A DNA stretch of 64,000 nucleotides from Rhizobium sp. 9140 (GCF_900067135.1 NZ_FJUR01000002.1:795501-859500); one strand, 5' to 3'; positions 1 to 8,880 are shown, counted from the stretch's first letter. Numbers and translations: made by a program. Notes: generated from the sequence alone by a model not told the origin.

Positions 1-318
1 GTCGACGAGCGTGGCAACGAAATCCCGGTTGGCCCGCGCGGCCGGCGAACCCGGCGCATCCTGAAGCGCACCGATACAATTGACGATGACGTCGGCCTGC
101 AGTTTTGAGATCGCCGCCTGTAAAGCCGGTCTCTCCGCATCGACGAGAGGCATTTGAACGGCCAGACCGTCCCAGGCGGCATTCTGCACGGGCGTGAAGC
201 GCCGGGCGACGGGAACGACCTGATGGCCTTGCGCCAGAAGGTATCCGCAGATCGCCTCACCGATCAGACCGGAGGCGCCGAGAACGGCGACAATGGGGGC
301 GCGGGGTAGCTGGGTCAT
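1..318 (-). CDS. Rossmann-fold NAD(P)-binding (SDR/epimerase-like) protein, 3' truncated by window edge
   Basis: Only the N-terminal ~106 codons are inside the window; the gene runs off the left edge. The start ATG lies at 318-316. A dinucleotide-binding motif GASGLIGE sits at about residues 14-21, followed by a second beta strand ending in VARR, and a VNCIGALQD stretch near residue 80, as in extended or atypical short-chain dehydrogenases (NAD-dependent epimerase/NmrA-like). The start overlaps the stop of the upstream DUF2269 gene by 4 bp (ATGA), so the two are translationally coupled. The enzyme class is reasonably clear; the substrate is not. Confidence 0.75.
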   Translation of the reverse strand, partial: MTQLPRAPIVAVLGASGLIGEAICGYLLAQGHQVVPVARRFTPVQNAAWDGLAVQMPLVDAERPALQAAISKLQADVIVNCIGALQDAPGSPAARANRDFVATLVD

Positions 319-782
319 AGTCCGGGCTTTGCAATCATGAGCCAGAGGATGGCCATCACGGAGCCGAAGCCCGGAAAGCCGAACAGAAACCAGATGCGGT
401 AGAAACGGTGATAAGCCGGGGAAAGCGCTGTTCCAGCACGGGCGGACTCCAGAGCGAGGTCACGCATGCGCGTCTGTATCCAGACAACAGGCAACCAGAA
501 GGCGCCGGCCACCCCGTAGAGCAGGAGTGCCACCCCGAGCCAGCCTTCCCAAAGGGGAACGTCCATCAGATCCGCCAGGAGATAGCCGGTGATCGGCTGA
601 ACGACCACCGCGCTGGCGGTAAAGACCATATCCGCCACGACCACCACTCCCGCCGTCTTCGCCACAAATCCGGCATCCCCGGAGCGGTGGGCCATCAGCA
701 TGAAGAAGGCGATGCCCGTTCCCGTCCCCAGAAGAACGATCGCACCGAGGACATGCAGATATTTGAGAAGGAGATAGTCCAA
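315..782 (-). CDS. DUF2269 family integral membrane protein
   Basis: About 155 residues with four hydrophobic segments. The N-terminal pattern LLLKYLHVLGAIVLLGTGTG and the following FFMLMAHR are characteristic of the DUF2269 family, whose function is unknown. I chose the TTG at 782-780 because it places the conserved LKYLHVLG segment at the N-terminus as family members have it, with a purine stretch upstream. The frame is open further to an ATG at 929, but the extra 49 residues look unlike the family. The stop overlaps the next gene by 4 bp (ATGA). DUF2269 genes often stand next to an SDR/epimerase gene, as here. Confidence 0.7.
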   Translation of the reverse strand: MDYLLLKYLHVLGAIVLLGTGTGIAFFMLMAHRSGDAGFVAKTAGVVVVADMVFTASAVVVQPITGYLLADLMDVPLWEGWLGVALLLYGVAGAFWLPVVWIQTRMRDLALESARAGTALSPAYHRFYRIWFLFGFPGFGSVMAILWLMIAKPGL

Positions 783-977
783 TATAGCCTGCCAGGATCC
801 TGCCCGACCCAGGGATATCGCGGGTCCACGCACGATCCTGCTTAAACCGTCAGGTTGTGCAATGTAAATCCACAGCGGGACAAGAGCCTGGGTCGAAGCG
901 GCTGCACGCGCGCCCAGGCGGAAGGTCATTGATCCGATGCCACTGATCGTCCGATTTTCGGGCTGGAAGGAAAAGAA

Positions 978-2027
978 CTAGCGGCTGGAGAAATAAGCAG
1001 CGAGTGCTTCGATGTCGCGCTCCTCAAGATTCTCGGCAGCCGGAATCATCAGGTGTGCATAGGCACCCCCGCCGCGGGTTCCAGCGGCGAACAGGCGCAG
1101 CTGGCTTTCAAGATAAGGCGCGCTCTGTCCGGACAGCACGGGAAAGGCAGGGTTTCCGTCGCCCTTGTCGTGACAGGTGAGACAGGCGGGGATACGGCGG
1201 CCAGCATCGCCCGCTTCGGCAAGGCGGCGGCCATGATCGAGGCGTTCGGGTTTGCTTTGCGCAGGTGGTGACATTCGGCGCGCCTGAGCGGCGTAACGGC
1301 GGGCGAGATCGGGAAAACTGTCGGGCTCCAGCCCGCTGATGGCCACCTGCATCACGCCGCTCGGCCGCGCTCCAGCGGCGTAGGCGCGCAGACTCTCCAG
1401 CAAATAGGCCTCGGACTGACCGGCAAGGATGGGGATCAGGCTGTGCCCGTCGAGCCGCGTTTCCGCGTGGCAGCTGTCGCAGGCAAGGGCGGGTGGCTGG
1501 AGGGTGCCGATCTCGACCGGAGTGGCGAGGCCCGACAATTGCAGATAGGTCTGGCCGTCCATTTCCGGCAATTGCCGAAGGAAGGCGACCATCGCCCAGA
1601 CCTCGTCCTCCCGGTCGCGCGCTGGCCAATAGGGCATTCCGGTAAAACGCACGCCATGCTGGACGATCTCGAACAGCTGAGCGTCGGTCCAGGTCGGCAC
1701 AACCTCCTTCAGATCCGGCGGCGGCGGCAGCATGGCAAGGGCGGCTCCCGACCTCTTCTGCACGGGTGAGCCGTGGCAGAGCGCGCACCCAGTCTCGAAA
1801 TGGCCGGCAGCGAGCGGCAGCATGGCGGCATCGCTAAGAGGCGGGGTGGTGGTATCGAGAGCCGCCGTTCGTACCGAATTGCGCATGACCCAGTGCAAAA
1901 ACCAGTCGGTCGTCGCCCAGTGCCCGCCGCTCGCGCCGACCGGAATGATCCCCAGCCACGCAACCATCAGGCCGAGAACAGGCAAGGCGACCAGGGCCGC
2001 CAGGAGATGACGCCAGCGGATCAGCAT
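978..2027 (-). CDS. Triheme c-type cytochrome, membrane-anchored
   Basis: 349 residues. An N-terminal hydrophobic segment (about residues 8-30) can act as signal or membrane anchor. Three CXXCH heme-attachment motifs follow: CALCH (81-85), CDSCH (183-187) and CLTCH (282-286), so three covalently bound hemes are expected in the periplasm. The start ATG at 2027-2025 overlaps the end of the ctaG-like gene by 7 bp, and the gene is the last of the oxidase cluster. It may pass electrons from quinol or cytochrome donors to the caa3 oxidase. The frame stays open far upstream, but that extension is the shadow of the ctaG-like gene. The heme count is directly visible; the electron-transfer partner is inferred. 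Confidence 0.85.
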   Translation of the reverse strand: MLIRWRHLLAALVALPVLGLMVAWLGIIPVGASGGHWATTDWFLHWVMRNSVRTAALDTTTPPLSDAAMLPLAAGHFETGCALCHGSPVQKRSGAALAMLPPPPDLKEVVPTWTDAQLFEIVQHGVRFTGMPYWPARDREDEVWAMVAFLRQLPEMDGQTYLQLSGLATPVEIGTLQPPALACDSCHAETRLDGHSLIPILAGQSEAYLLESLRAYAAGARPSGVMQVAISGLEPDSFPDLARRYAAQARRMSPPAQSKPERLDHGRRLAEAGDAGRRIPACLTCHDKGDGNPAFPVLSGQSAPYLESQLRLFAAGTRGGGAYAHLMIPAAENLEERDIEALAAYFSSR

Positions 2028-2683
2028 TGCGCGTTCTCCGCCTTCAAAGGCCCGTCGTCCCGCAGGATACCGGAAAGGAGCGCCACGCCACCGATGAGAT
2101 AGGACGCCGCACCGATAGCCAGCATGACCACGCCACCCAGTTGCTGGTCGGTTCCGCCGGTCAAGGGAATGCCAAAGCAGGTCACGTCGCCGTCCCCGTA
2201 GAGCGGGCGGGGGCTGAGCGCAAGCAGAACGCCGAGCAGGGTCATGTGCATGGAGGTGAACAAAAGCCCGATCGCACCGGCAAGCCGCCGGCCCGTCCTT
2301 CCATCTGCCGCGCCGCCGAGACAGGTGAGCCAGAGAAGAAGGCCACCGGCGAGAAAGGTCGCCTGCTCGAAAAGACCGAGAAAGGGTGCGGCTTCCACCG
2401 CGCCGCGCATGGCCGGCACATGCCAGATCCAGACGATAACGAGTTCGATCAGCGAGGCGAGCAGCGGTCCGAGCCACGGCAGGTGCCGCGTGAGATCGGC
2501 TCGGCTTCCCGAAAGCACTGTGGCTACGAGTGGCGCCGCAATGGCAACGATGGCCATGTGGACAACCATATGGGCCGTGAAGGACCGCTCGCCCCAACTC
2601 AGCGCGATGGCCGCGAGAATAGCGATAAGCACACCGATCCCTGCTGCCAGCGATGCATTTTTCCGTGTCCCCACTCGGCTCAT
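2021..2683 (-). CDS. ctaG: Cytochrome c oxidase assembly factor, CtaG/caa3 type
   Basis: 220 residues with about six hydrophobic segments. It fits the caa3-type CtaG family (a membrane protein needed for copper-site assembly in caa3 oxidases), which differs from the periplasmic Cox11-type CtaG. Visible features are the early HMVVHMAIVAIAAPL segment, a WIWHVPA motif and a TSMHMTLLG motif, with conserved histidines that probably bind copper. It overlaps the upstream small membrane gene by 4 bp (ATGA at 2680-2683) and the downstream cytochrome gene by 7 bp. Family assignment is confident; the copper role is taken from the family. Confidence 0.85.
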   Translation of the reverse strand: MSRVGTRKNASLAAGIGVLIAILAAIALSWGERSFTAHMVVHMAIVAIAAPLVATVLSGSRADLTRHLPWLGPLLASLIELVIVWIWHVPAMRGAVEAAPFLGLFEQATFLAGGLLLWLTCLGGAADGRTGRRLAGAIGLLFTSMHMTLLGVLLALSPRPLYGDGDVTCFGIPLTGGTDQQLGGVVMLAIGAASYLIGGVALLSGILRDDGPLKAENAQC

Positions 2684-3057
2684 GACTGGCAGGCTCCGAT
2701 GAAGAGGAGCGGGACCGAGACGTAGAGAACGGCGACGAAGGAGAGACCCGCAAGCAGGAGGGTGGCAAAGCCCTGGAACTTCCGGCGATCCTCGTCGGTC
2801 GGCGCATCATGCGGCGGACCGTCGGTGCCAAAGCTCCATTGCCGCCAAGCCAGCCAGGCGGACAGCACGATGACGCCTAGCGCGACGACTGTCACGCCAC
2901 CGAGCGCCAGCCGCACGGTATCGAAAGAAAGAGCAAGCGCACCCTGCGTGGCGCAAAAGACCGCGAAGGCGACATAACACATCAGGAAATGCAGTGCCCA
3001 GACGATCGGCGCCGTGAACAGCGTCCAGAAGGTCTCGATCTCGCGCAGCCATTTCAT
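2680..3057 (-). CDS. Small membrane protein of the cytochrome oxidase operon
   Basis: 125 residues with three clear transmembrane stretches (about residues 14-36, 48-70 and 96-118) and a charged loop before the last one. It follows the fused oxidase gene by 4 bp and overlaps ctaG by 4 bp, so it is co-translated with both. Position and size suggest an accessory or subunit IV-like protein of the oxidase, but no diagnostic motif for a named family was recognised. Confidence 0.7.
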   Translation of the reverse strand: MKWLREIETFWTLFTAPIVWALHFLMCYVAFAVFCATQGALALSFDTVRLALGGVTVVALGVIVLSAWLAWRQWSFGTDGPPHDAPTDEDRRKFQGFATLLLAGLSFVAVLYVSVPLLFIGACQS

Positions 3058-3061
3058 CGGG

Positions 3062-5581
3062 TCACCTCAGCAGCGGAAACAGGCCGATCACGGCAAAGGA
3101 CGTGACGGCGGTTATGACCATGAAGTGCCAGTAGAGCACGACATTGACGAGATCCATGTCGTAGCGTGCCGTCATACGGCCCGACATGCTGCGCGCCAGG
3201 CAGTACAGCTGCATGATCACCGCGACCGCGCCATGGACGACGGTCCAGATGGCGACGACCCAGACGATGGCGGGATAGACGAACAGCGTGGGGTCCATCG
3301 AATACAGGTAAGGACCGGCAAGGCCCGCGCCGCAGCCGGCGATGGTGAGAACTGTGGAGAAGATGAGCACGCCCTGCGTCGCGCGGATGCGGTTCGCCTT
3401 GTTGAGCGAGCGTGCGGCCAGCATGAGAAGCCAGGCTGCAACGAAGAGCGACAGCGCCGTTATCGGCCAGAACGCGCCGGGTCCGGCATGTCCGCCGGTG
3501 AAATCCTCGTGGATGGTCCAGTAGAAGAAATAGCCGAAGATGAGGCTGGCATAGGCCGTGCCGTCGCCGACCATGGTGATGAACATCGCCCACCACCCGA
3601 CCGAAGCCGGGCCGGACGCATAGACCGGCAGTTTCAGCCCGAGGCCGACATCGTAATCCTGCGTCTCGGGAATTTTCGCCGTGCCGGTCCAGAGCCAGTA
3701 GAGGATGGCGCAGAGCGTAACAATGGCGCAGGCAATCGTGATCCACCACCAGTGGAAGGTGAGCGCGATGAACGCGCCGCCGAGTGCGGCGGCCGCGACC
3801 ATCGTGACGATCGAGGTGCCGCCGACGCGCAGGCACTGGACGGGCCGCGCGTCGAGGACGGTGGTGACCAGCGTCTCGCGTTCCCCCATCGGGCTATCCG
3901 GCAGATAGTAGCGGCCGGCCTTGATATTGGCGATCAGGTCCGGCTGGTCCCAGGCGGGATAGCGGCTGGTGATGATCGGCACCGATCGCACGCCCCAGCT
4001 TTCCTCCGGCTCCGAGATGAATTCCAGCGTACCGGCGTTCCACGGATTCTGTTCGCAGCGCGGCTGTTTCCCTTTCGGACGCACGACGTCGATCACCACC
4101 ACACCGACGCCGAATGCAAAGACGAAGGCGCCGATGGTGGAGATCATGTTGAACCAGTCCCAGCCGATATCGGCCGGATAGGTGAAGACGCGGCGTGGCA
4201 TGCCGCGCAGGCCGGAAAAATGCATGGGGAAGAAGGCCACGTTGAAGCCGACGAACATCAGCCAGAAAGCGACCTTGCCGAAACGGTCGGACAACTTTTT
4301 TCCGTCGAGCAGCGGATAGTAGTAATAGATGCCGGCAACGACCGGAAAGAGCATGCCGCCGATCAGCACGTAATGCAGGTGGGCGACGATGAAATAGGTG
4401 TCGTGCGCCTGCCAGTCGAAGGGCACGAGCGCGACCATGACGCCGGTAAGGCCGCCGATCACGAAGATGGCGAGCCCGCCGGCGCCGAACAGCATCGGCA
4501 CGGAAAAGATCACCCGGCCGGCCAGCATGGTGGCGATGAACACGAAGATCTGCACACCGGTCGGGATCGCCACGGCTTCCGATGCCGCCGAGAAAAAGGC
4601 GAGCGACATCTGCGGCAGGCCGGTCGCAAACATATGATGCACCCAGAGCCCAAAACTCAGGAACCCGGTGCCGACGGCGGCAAGCACGATCCAGGAATAG
4701 CCGACGATGGGGCGTTGCGAAAAGGTCGGCACCACCATGGCCATGATCGCGATGGCCGGCAGGAAGATGATATAGACTTCCGGATGGCCGAAGATCCAGA
4801 ACAGGTGCTGCCAGAGGAGCGGATCGCCGCCGCGTGCCGCATCGAAGAACGGCCAGTCGAACATCCGCTCCATCTCGAACAGGATATCACCTGCAATCAG
4901 CGGCGGGAAGGCGAAGAGGATCATGCCGGCGACGATGAGCAGGTACCAGGCAAAGAGCGGCATCATGTTGATGCGCATGCCGGGCGCGCGGCATTTCATG
5001 ATGCCGACGATGAGTTCGACCGCAGCCGCGATGGAGGCGACTTCGATGAAGGAGAGGCCGAGCAGCCAGATATCCGCGCCGATGCCGGAATATTCCTTGT
5101 CGGTGGCGAGCGGCGGATACATGAACCAGCCCGTATTGGGCGCGGCATTGAAGAAGATCGACCCGCAGACGAACACGCCACCGATGGCAAAGCTCCAGAA
5201 GCCGAAAGCCGACAGGCGCGGAAAGGGAAGCTCCCGCGTGCCCAGCATGGACGGCAGAAGATAGACCGCAATGGCCTCGAAGATCGGCACCGCGAACAGG
5301 AACATCATGATCGTTCCGTGCAGGGTGAAGGCTTGGTTGAAGAGATCCGCGGAGATGAAGCTGTTGTCGGGAACCGCGAGTTGCACGCGCACCATCAGGC
5401 CGAGCAGGCCCGCAAACAGCATGAAGATGAAGGCGGCGGCCCCGTACCAGAGGCCAATTTCCGTATTGTTGACCGATGTCCAGTAACGCCAGCCTGACGG
5501 TGTCGTCCAGACCTTCCGCAGCCGCTCCTCCTGGCCCGCGCGCTCCTCGTCGGTAAAGGTCGGCAGATCGGTCGCGCTCAT
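3062..5581 (-). CDS. ctaD: Cytochrome c oxidase, fused subunits I and III
   Basis: 839 residues, much longer than a lone subunit I (about 550), because a subunit III-like domain with five or more membrane segments follows from about residue 600. All subunit I ligands are present: heme a His88 and His403, heme a3 His401, CuB His266, His315 and His316, and the cross-link Tyr270 in GHPEVY. Glu268 fits the end of the D proton channel. The enzyme reduces oxygen to water and pumps protons in the inner membrane. It overlaps coxB by 4 bp (ATGA). Fused I-III oxidases are typical of caa3-type clusters. A complete, uninterrupted frame argues for function. Confidence 0.95.
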   Translation of the reverse strand: MSATDLPTFTDEERAGQEERLRKVWTTPSGWRYWTSVNNTEIGLWYGAAAFIFMLFAGLLGLMVRVQLAVPDNSFISADLFNQAFTLHGTIMMFLFAVPIFEAIAVYLLPSMLGTRELPFPRLSAFGFWSFAIGGVFVCGSIFFNAAPNTGWFMYPPLATDKEYSGIGADIWLLGLSFIEVASIAAAVELIVGIMKCRAPGMRINMMPLFAWYLLIVAGMILFAFPPLIAGDILFEMERMFDWPFFDAARGGDPLLWQHLFWIFGHPEVYIIFLPAIAIMAMVVPTFSQRPIVGYSWIVLAAVGTGFLSFGLWVHHMFATGLPQMSLAFFSAASEAVAIPTGVQIFVFIATMLAGRVIFSVPMLFGAGGLAIFVIGGLTGVMVALVPFDWQAHDTYFIVAHLHYVLIGGMLFPVVAGIYYYYPLLDGKKLSDRFGKVAFWLMFVGFNVAFFPMHFSGLRGMPRRVFTYPADIGWDWFNMISTIGAFVFAFGVGVVVIDVVRPKGKQPRCEQNPWNAGTLEFISEPEESWGVRSVPIITSRYPAWDQPDLIANIKAGRYYLPDSPMGERETLVTTVLDARPVQCLRVGGTSIVTMVAAAALGGAFIALTFHWWWITIACAIVTLCAILYWLWTGTAKIPETQDYDVGLGLKLPVYASGPASVGWWAMFITMVGDGTAYASLIFGYFFYWTIHEDFTGGHAGPGAFWPITALSLFVAAWLLMLAARSLNKANRIRATQGVLIFSTVLTIAGCGAGLAGPYLYSMDPTLFVYPAIVWVVAIWTVVHGAVAVIMQLYCLARSMSGRMTARYDMDLVNVVLYWHFMVITAVTSFAVIGLFPLLR

Positions 5582-6552
5582 TTCAGCCCTCCGAGCCAGG
5601 CGGAGATCGCCTCGATATCACCGTCCGGCAGCATGCCAAAGGCTGGCATCTTCACGCCGGGCTTGATGGAGGCGGGGTCGCGGATAAAACGGACCATGGC
5701 GTCCGGCGTGTTCGAGAGCGTGCCAGCGGCCAGCGTCTGGCGTTCGCCGAGGGCCGTCAGATCCGGACCAATGCGCCCAATGGCCGGCGTACCGGCAACA
5801 GCGTGGCAGGCCGCGCAACCATGCCGGAAGAACAACTCGTGCCCGGACGTCTTTTGCGGAGCGACCGGTGCCTGCGCCCTTGCCGCCCGCCAAGCCAAGT
5901 AGTCCGCCTCCTCCATCACCACGACGGAAAAGGCCATCAGCGCATGCGACGTTCCACAGAATTCCGCGCAAGGGCCGCGATAAATGCCGGTTTTCGTCGG
6001 CTCAAGCGACAAGGTGTTATCGCGGCCGGGAATCATATCCATCTTGCCGCCGAGCGCGGGAATCCAGAAGGAGTGGATGACATCGGCAGCCTTCAGGCGA
6101 AAGGTCGTCCGGCGCCCGACAGGCAAGTGCAGTTCGTTGGCAGTCTCGAAGGCAGGTTTACCGGTCTGATCGAGATAGAGGATGCGCCACCAGAACTGCT
6201 CGCCGGTCACCTCGATCTCCGCCGTCCCGTCCATGGCGCCCGGGAGCCAGGGTCGCACTTGCGGCATCAGCCAGACGGCATAGGACAACAGAAGGAACAG
6301 CACGACCACCGGAAAGGCGACCCCACCCGATACGATCAGTCGGCTCGCTCCACGCACGGATATGGGTTTTGGGCGGGTACGGCCGGCATAGGCGAGAACA
6401 CCGATGGTCAGTGCCCAGATGATGGCGCCGCCGATGACCATGACGATAAAGAGGTGGTGCACGGCGCTCGCTTCTACCCCGGCCGGATCGAGTGCAGACT
6501 GCGGGCCAGAACAACCCGAGAGGGCCAAGGTCGCGAAAGCGATCGTCGGCAC
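5578..6552 (-). CDS. coxB: Cytochrome c oxidase subunit II with C-terminal cytochrome c domain (caa3 type)
   Basis: 324 residues. A lipobox LSGC puts a lipidated Cys at residue 14; two membrane helices follow (about 32-56 and 74-95). The periplasmic cupredoxin domain has the complete CuA site: His160, Cys195, Cys199, His203 and Met206. A fused cytochrome c domain carries CAACH at 246-250. The start given is a GTG at 6552. The frame is open about 20 codons further upstream with several arginines, but only rare start codons are available there, so the true N-terminus is uncertain. It is the first gene of the oxidase operon. Confidence 0.9.
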   Translation of the reverse strand: MPTIAFATLALSGCSGPQSALDPAGVEASAVHHLFIVMVIGGAIIWALTIGVLAYAGRTRPKPISVRGASRLIVSGGVAFPVVVLFLLLSYAVWLMPQVRPWLPGAMDGTAEIEVTGEQFWWRILYLDQTGKPAFETANELHLPVGRRTTFRLKAADVIHSFWIPALGGKMDMIPGRDNTLSLEPTKTGIYRGPCAEFCGTSHALMAFSVVVMEEADYLAWRAARAQAPVAPQKTSGHELFFRHGCAACHAVAGTPAIGRIGPDLTALGERQTLAAGTLSNTPDAMVRFIRDPASIKPGVKMPAFGMLPDGDIEAISAWLGGLK

Positions 6553-6852
6553 AGGACGACCGAAAATCCGGGTCGGGGTTCTGATCCGTCCTGAAATCGC
6601 CGTATCACTCCTGTCCTAAGTGCGACGTTCTGCGATATGTCGCGTTCGCAAACAAAGACAAGTGGCAGAGTGCGAGGAAACGATCCCACCAAGTATCGCA
6701 GCGAGCTCGAGCAGATCATTGCACGGTGACGGCCGCAGGCTGGAACCCTGCTGGCGGGTGCCCACACACAGCCGACCCTTTCCGGTCATCCATGGAGATC
6801 CGTCGAGCTCCATACCGGTGCCGCCGTCTAGCCAGATGATGCCGATGTTTGT
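6553..6852. other. Intergenic region upstream of the oxidase operon
   Basis: About 300 bases between coxB and the 3' end of an isochorismatase-like gene, both on the minus strand. It should hold the oxidase operon promoter. An AGGAG run about 10 nt before an in-frame ATT lies on the minus strand near 6607-6611, which would matter if coxB starts upstream of the GTG. No conserved promoter boxes or coding potential stand out. Confidence 0.4.
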
Positions 6853-7431
6853 TCATATCCTGGCGAGAAAGTCCTCCGTCAACACAATTTCCAACTGCAC
6901 GGAGAACCGATCCCCTAACAATTCGAGCGAGGCGTCATGGGTATCATCGGCGCCGCTGCAAACGGCGTCCTTCAGCAGGATGACGCGATAGCCGAGGTCT
7001 ATAGCTCCTAGAGCTGCGGCTAGAACACAGACGTCCGTCTCCCCGCCTGATATCGCGAGTGTCTCTACGCCCTCCCCCGCCAGGACGTGGTGAAGCTGGC
7101 CGGTGGTCCATGGGGAATAGGTCATCTTGTCAAAGACCCGGGCAGGCGGGACCAAGGCCGTGAGCGACGGAACGAGGTCGATCATGTCCGGCCCTAGCTT
7201 GTCCACGGTCATGGTGTCCCATTTCTCGTAGTAGCTTCGCCACATGCCGGGCATATCCTCTGCCCGCCGGGGCGGCACGAACCGCGTGAACACCGTGCGC
7301 TGCGGATGACGTCTCGCAATTTCCTGGACCTGAGGCGAGACGTCTCGCATCCATGGGACATGCCAGGGCGTGTCTTCTGCGAACATGCGCTGCATATCGA
7401 TGCACAAGTGGATCCAGTGACTGTCTTTCAT
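6853..7431 (-). CDS. Cysteine hydrolase, isochorismatase-like family
   Basis: 192 residues, the usual length. The family's catalytic triad is visible: Asp12 in CIDMQ, Lys102 in FDKMTYS, and Cys135 in GGETDVCVLAAA. The nucleophilic Cys sits at the start of a helix followed by ALDLGYRV-like sequence, as in nicotinamidases and N-carbamoyl hydrolases. A GGAGGA ribosome-binding site stands just upstream of the ATG at 7431. Members hydrolyse small amides or enol ethers in the cytoplasm. The substrate cannot be read from the sequence, and no pathway partner is adjacent. Confidence 0.85.
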   Translation of the reverse strand: MKDSHWIHLCIDMQRMFAEDTPWHVPWMRDVSPQVQEIARRHPQRTVFTRFVPPRRAEDMPGMWRSYYEKWDTMTVDKLGPDMIDLVPSLTALVPPARVFDKMTYSPWTTGQLHHVLAGEGVETLAISGGETDVCVLAAALGAIDLGYRVILLKDAVCSGADDTHDASLELLGDRFSVQLEIVLTEDFLARI

Positions 7432-7937
7432 CGTCTCCTCCGTCTGATACGAACCAACATCACAGACAGCGGTTCCCCGTGGGCCGAGGGTTCACCATAA
7501 GCTTCTTCGTCGAGACGAGATGTATCTGCTTCCAGATCGGCAGTCGGCTCCCTCACGTTCGGTATGCATACGAATATACCCACCATTCGCTCATCATTGC
7601 TCCCGTAAGGAACCGGCAATGGGATCGTGGTCCGTCGCATACGCGAACGCCGAAGCGGACGTGGCAGGCGTCTGCAGTTTTCGCAAGGGTAGGATGTCGG
7701 TTTCTCTCTGAACTGGAAATCGGCGAGCCGACGCTGGAATGTGCGAAAGTCTCCAGGTCGCTCGCGCGGCCGGTCACTCTCATGGATGATCTCGTTCTCA
7801 ACGTCTATCTGGGCAGTTTGGTCGATCGCATCCCCAAGTCATTAGCCGGGCAAATAGTCTGCCTTCGTCTCTTCAGAGACTTGAACGCCCACTCGCCGCA
7901 CTCGGAAGCGCCCTTCCAGAAGCATTATCGGACGTAT
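7432..7937. other. Intergenic region with no recognisable gene
   Basis: Roughly 500 bases between divergent genes. The reading frame on the plus strand between about 7680 and 7930 is open and translates to plausible but unrecognised sequence, with no start codon preceded by a good ribosome-binding site. It may be decayed coding DNA. No repeat or mobile-element end was seen. Confidence 0.35.
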
Positions 7938-7966
7938 TTGACACATTCTCAAATGAACGGTAGAAA
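7938..7966 (+). promoter_or_regulatory. Probable sigma-70 promoter of vapBC
   Basis: A perfect -35 TTGACA (7938-7943), a 17-bp spacer and a -10-like TAGAAA (7961-7966), 31 bp upstream of the vapB GTG start. The strong -35 box and ideal spacing make this one of the clearest promoters in the window. Toxin-antitoxin operons normally repress themselves through such a promoter. Confidence 0.6.
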
Positions 7967-7997
7967 TTTTCAAAAAGGTAGAATTCCGGAGGCTCTC

Positions 7998-8255
7998 GTG
8001 TCGCTGAATATCAAAAACCCGGCAACGGTCGCGCTGGTCGATGAACTCGCTCGTCGGCAGGGTATCAGCAAAACAGCGGCGATCCACCAGGCGTTGACCG
8101 AGCGCCTTCACCGTCTTGGGCATGGCGAGGTCCAGAAGGACCGTATGCTCGATGACTTACGCGCTATCAGATTGAGGGTCGCACGGCTCCCGGAATTGGA
8201 AACGCGCAGCGACGAAGACCTCGTCGGGTTCGACAAACACGGGATCCCCACCTGA
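7998..8255 (+). CDS. vapB: VapB-type antitoxin
   Basis: 85 residues starting at GTG 7998, chosen because CCGGAGG (7986-7992) lies 5 bp upstream and because the N-terminus MSLNIKNPATVALVDELA matches the Rv0623-like VapB family, which begins this way. The N-terminal half should form the ribbon-helix-helix DNA-binding dimer and the C-terminal half should wrap the toxin. The stop shares one base with the vapC start (TGATG), so the pair is translationally coupled. The start is GTG and the frame is open upstream, so an automatic call could be too long. Confidence 0.85.
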   Translation: MSLNIKNPATVALVDELARRQGISKTAAIHQALTERLHRLGHGEVQKDRMLDDLRAIRLRVARLPELETRSDEDLVGFDKHGIPT

Positions 8256-8641
8256 TGGTCCTGGATACATCGGCCATCGTCGCAATCCTGCGAAACGAGC
8301 CGCCCGCGGAACGACTGGAGCGAGCTCTTGTTGCCGATCCCATCCGGCTGATCCCGGCCACATGCGTGCTCGAAGCCCGTATGGTCATGGTCAGCCGGCG
8401 CGGCGAGCATGCCCTGGCCGAACTCGACCTGTGGCTCGCCAAGATACGTGCCGAGATCATTCCGGTCGATGTCGAGTTGGTCGATCTGGCAACGCAAGCT
8501 TGGCTTACCTACGGCAAGGGCCGCCATCCCGCAGGATTGAATTTCGCGGACTGTTTTTCCTACGCATTGGCGAAGCGTGCGGATGACGCCCTTCTCTTTA
8601 TCGGAGAACGTTTCAAACAGACGGATGTCGAAGCGGCATGA
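8255..8641 (+). CDS. vapC: VapC-type PIN-domain ribonuclease toxin
   Basis: 128 residues. PIN-domain acidic residues are in place: Asp4 in VLDTSAIVAIL, Glu40 in VLEARMV, Asp99 in LNFADCFSYALA, and an acidic position near residue 118 (GERF, where many relatives have GNDF). These coordinate the metal used to cut RNA, commonly initiator tRNA. It directly follows vapB with a 1-bp overlap. Lying a few kilobases from repABC, the pair could help keep the replicon in the population. Confidence 0.88.
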   Translation: MVLDTSAIVAILRNEPPAERLERALVADPIRLIPATCVLEARMVMVSRRGEHALAELDLWLAKIRAEIIPVDVELVDLATQAWLTYGKGRHPAGLNFADCFSYALAKRADDALLFIGERFKQTDVEAA

Positions 8642-8880
8642 ATACCGAGGGAGCGATCGTTGACGATGGGATGCCAGAGCCTTCACACTTGCTCGGCAAG
8701 TCCAGTGCTCCCGTGAACGGCACAGGTGACGGCGTACACGGTCGCACCAAACGGCCGTTGTGCCGCACCTCACTGTAATAGTCGGGCGGCGGCACCAAAC
8801 ATTCGCGAATGCAGGCCTTGCCATACCGTTCAATGTGAGGACCGAGGCAATCACAAAAGCGACCATCATGCGATGAGGCA
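8642..8880. other. Short intergenic region
   Basis: About 240 bases between vapC and the 3' end of the DUF1349 gene. A minus-strand frame contains a protein-like stretch (VPPPDYYSEVRHNGRLVR) without a credible start or family match, perhaps a remnant. No terminator hairpin with a T-tract was recognised. Confidence 0.3.

Noticed and set aside
2028..2831. Upstream extension of the triheme cytochrome frame
   Set aside because: It overlaps the ctaG-like and small membrane genes out of frame and has no family-like sequence; the ATG at 2027 gives a normal signal anchor.
3014..5497. A very long plus-strand open frame (about 827 codons) opposite the oxidase gene
   Set aside because: It is antisense to ctaD, which has every catalytic ligand. 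The putative product is low-complexity (His, Asp, Glu, Arg-rich) as expected of a shadow frame in GC-rich DNA.
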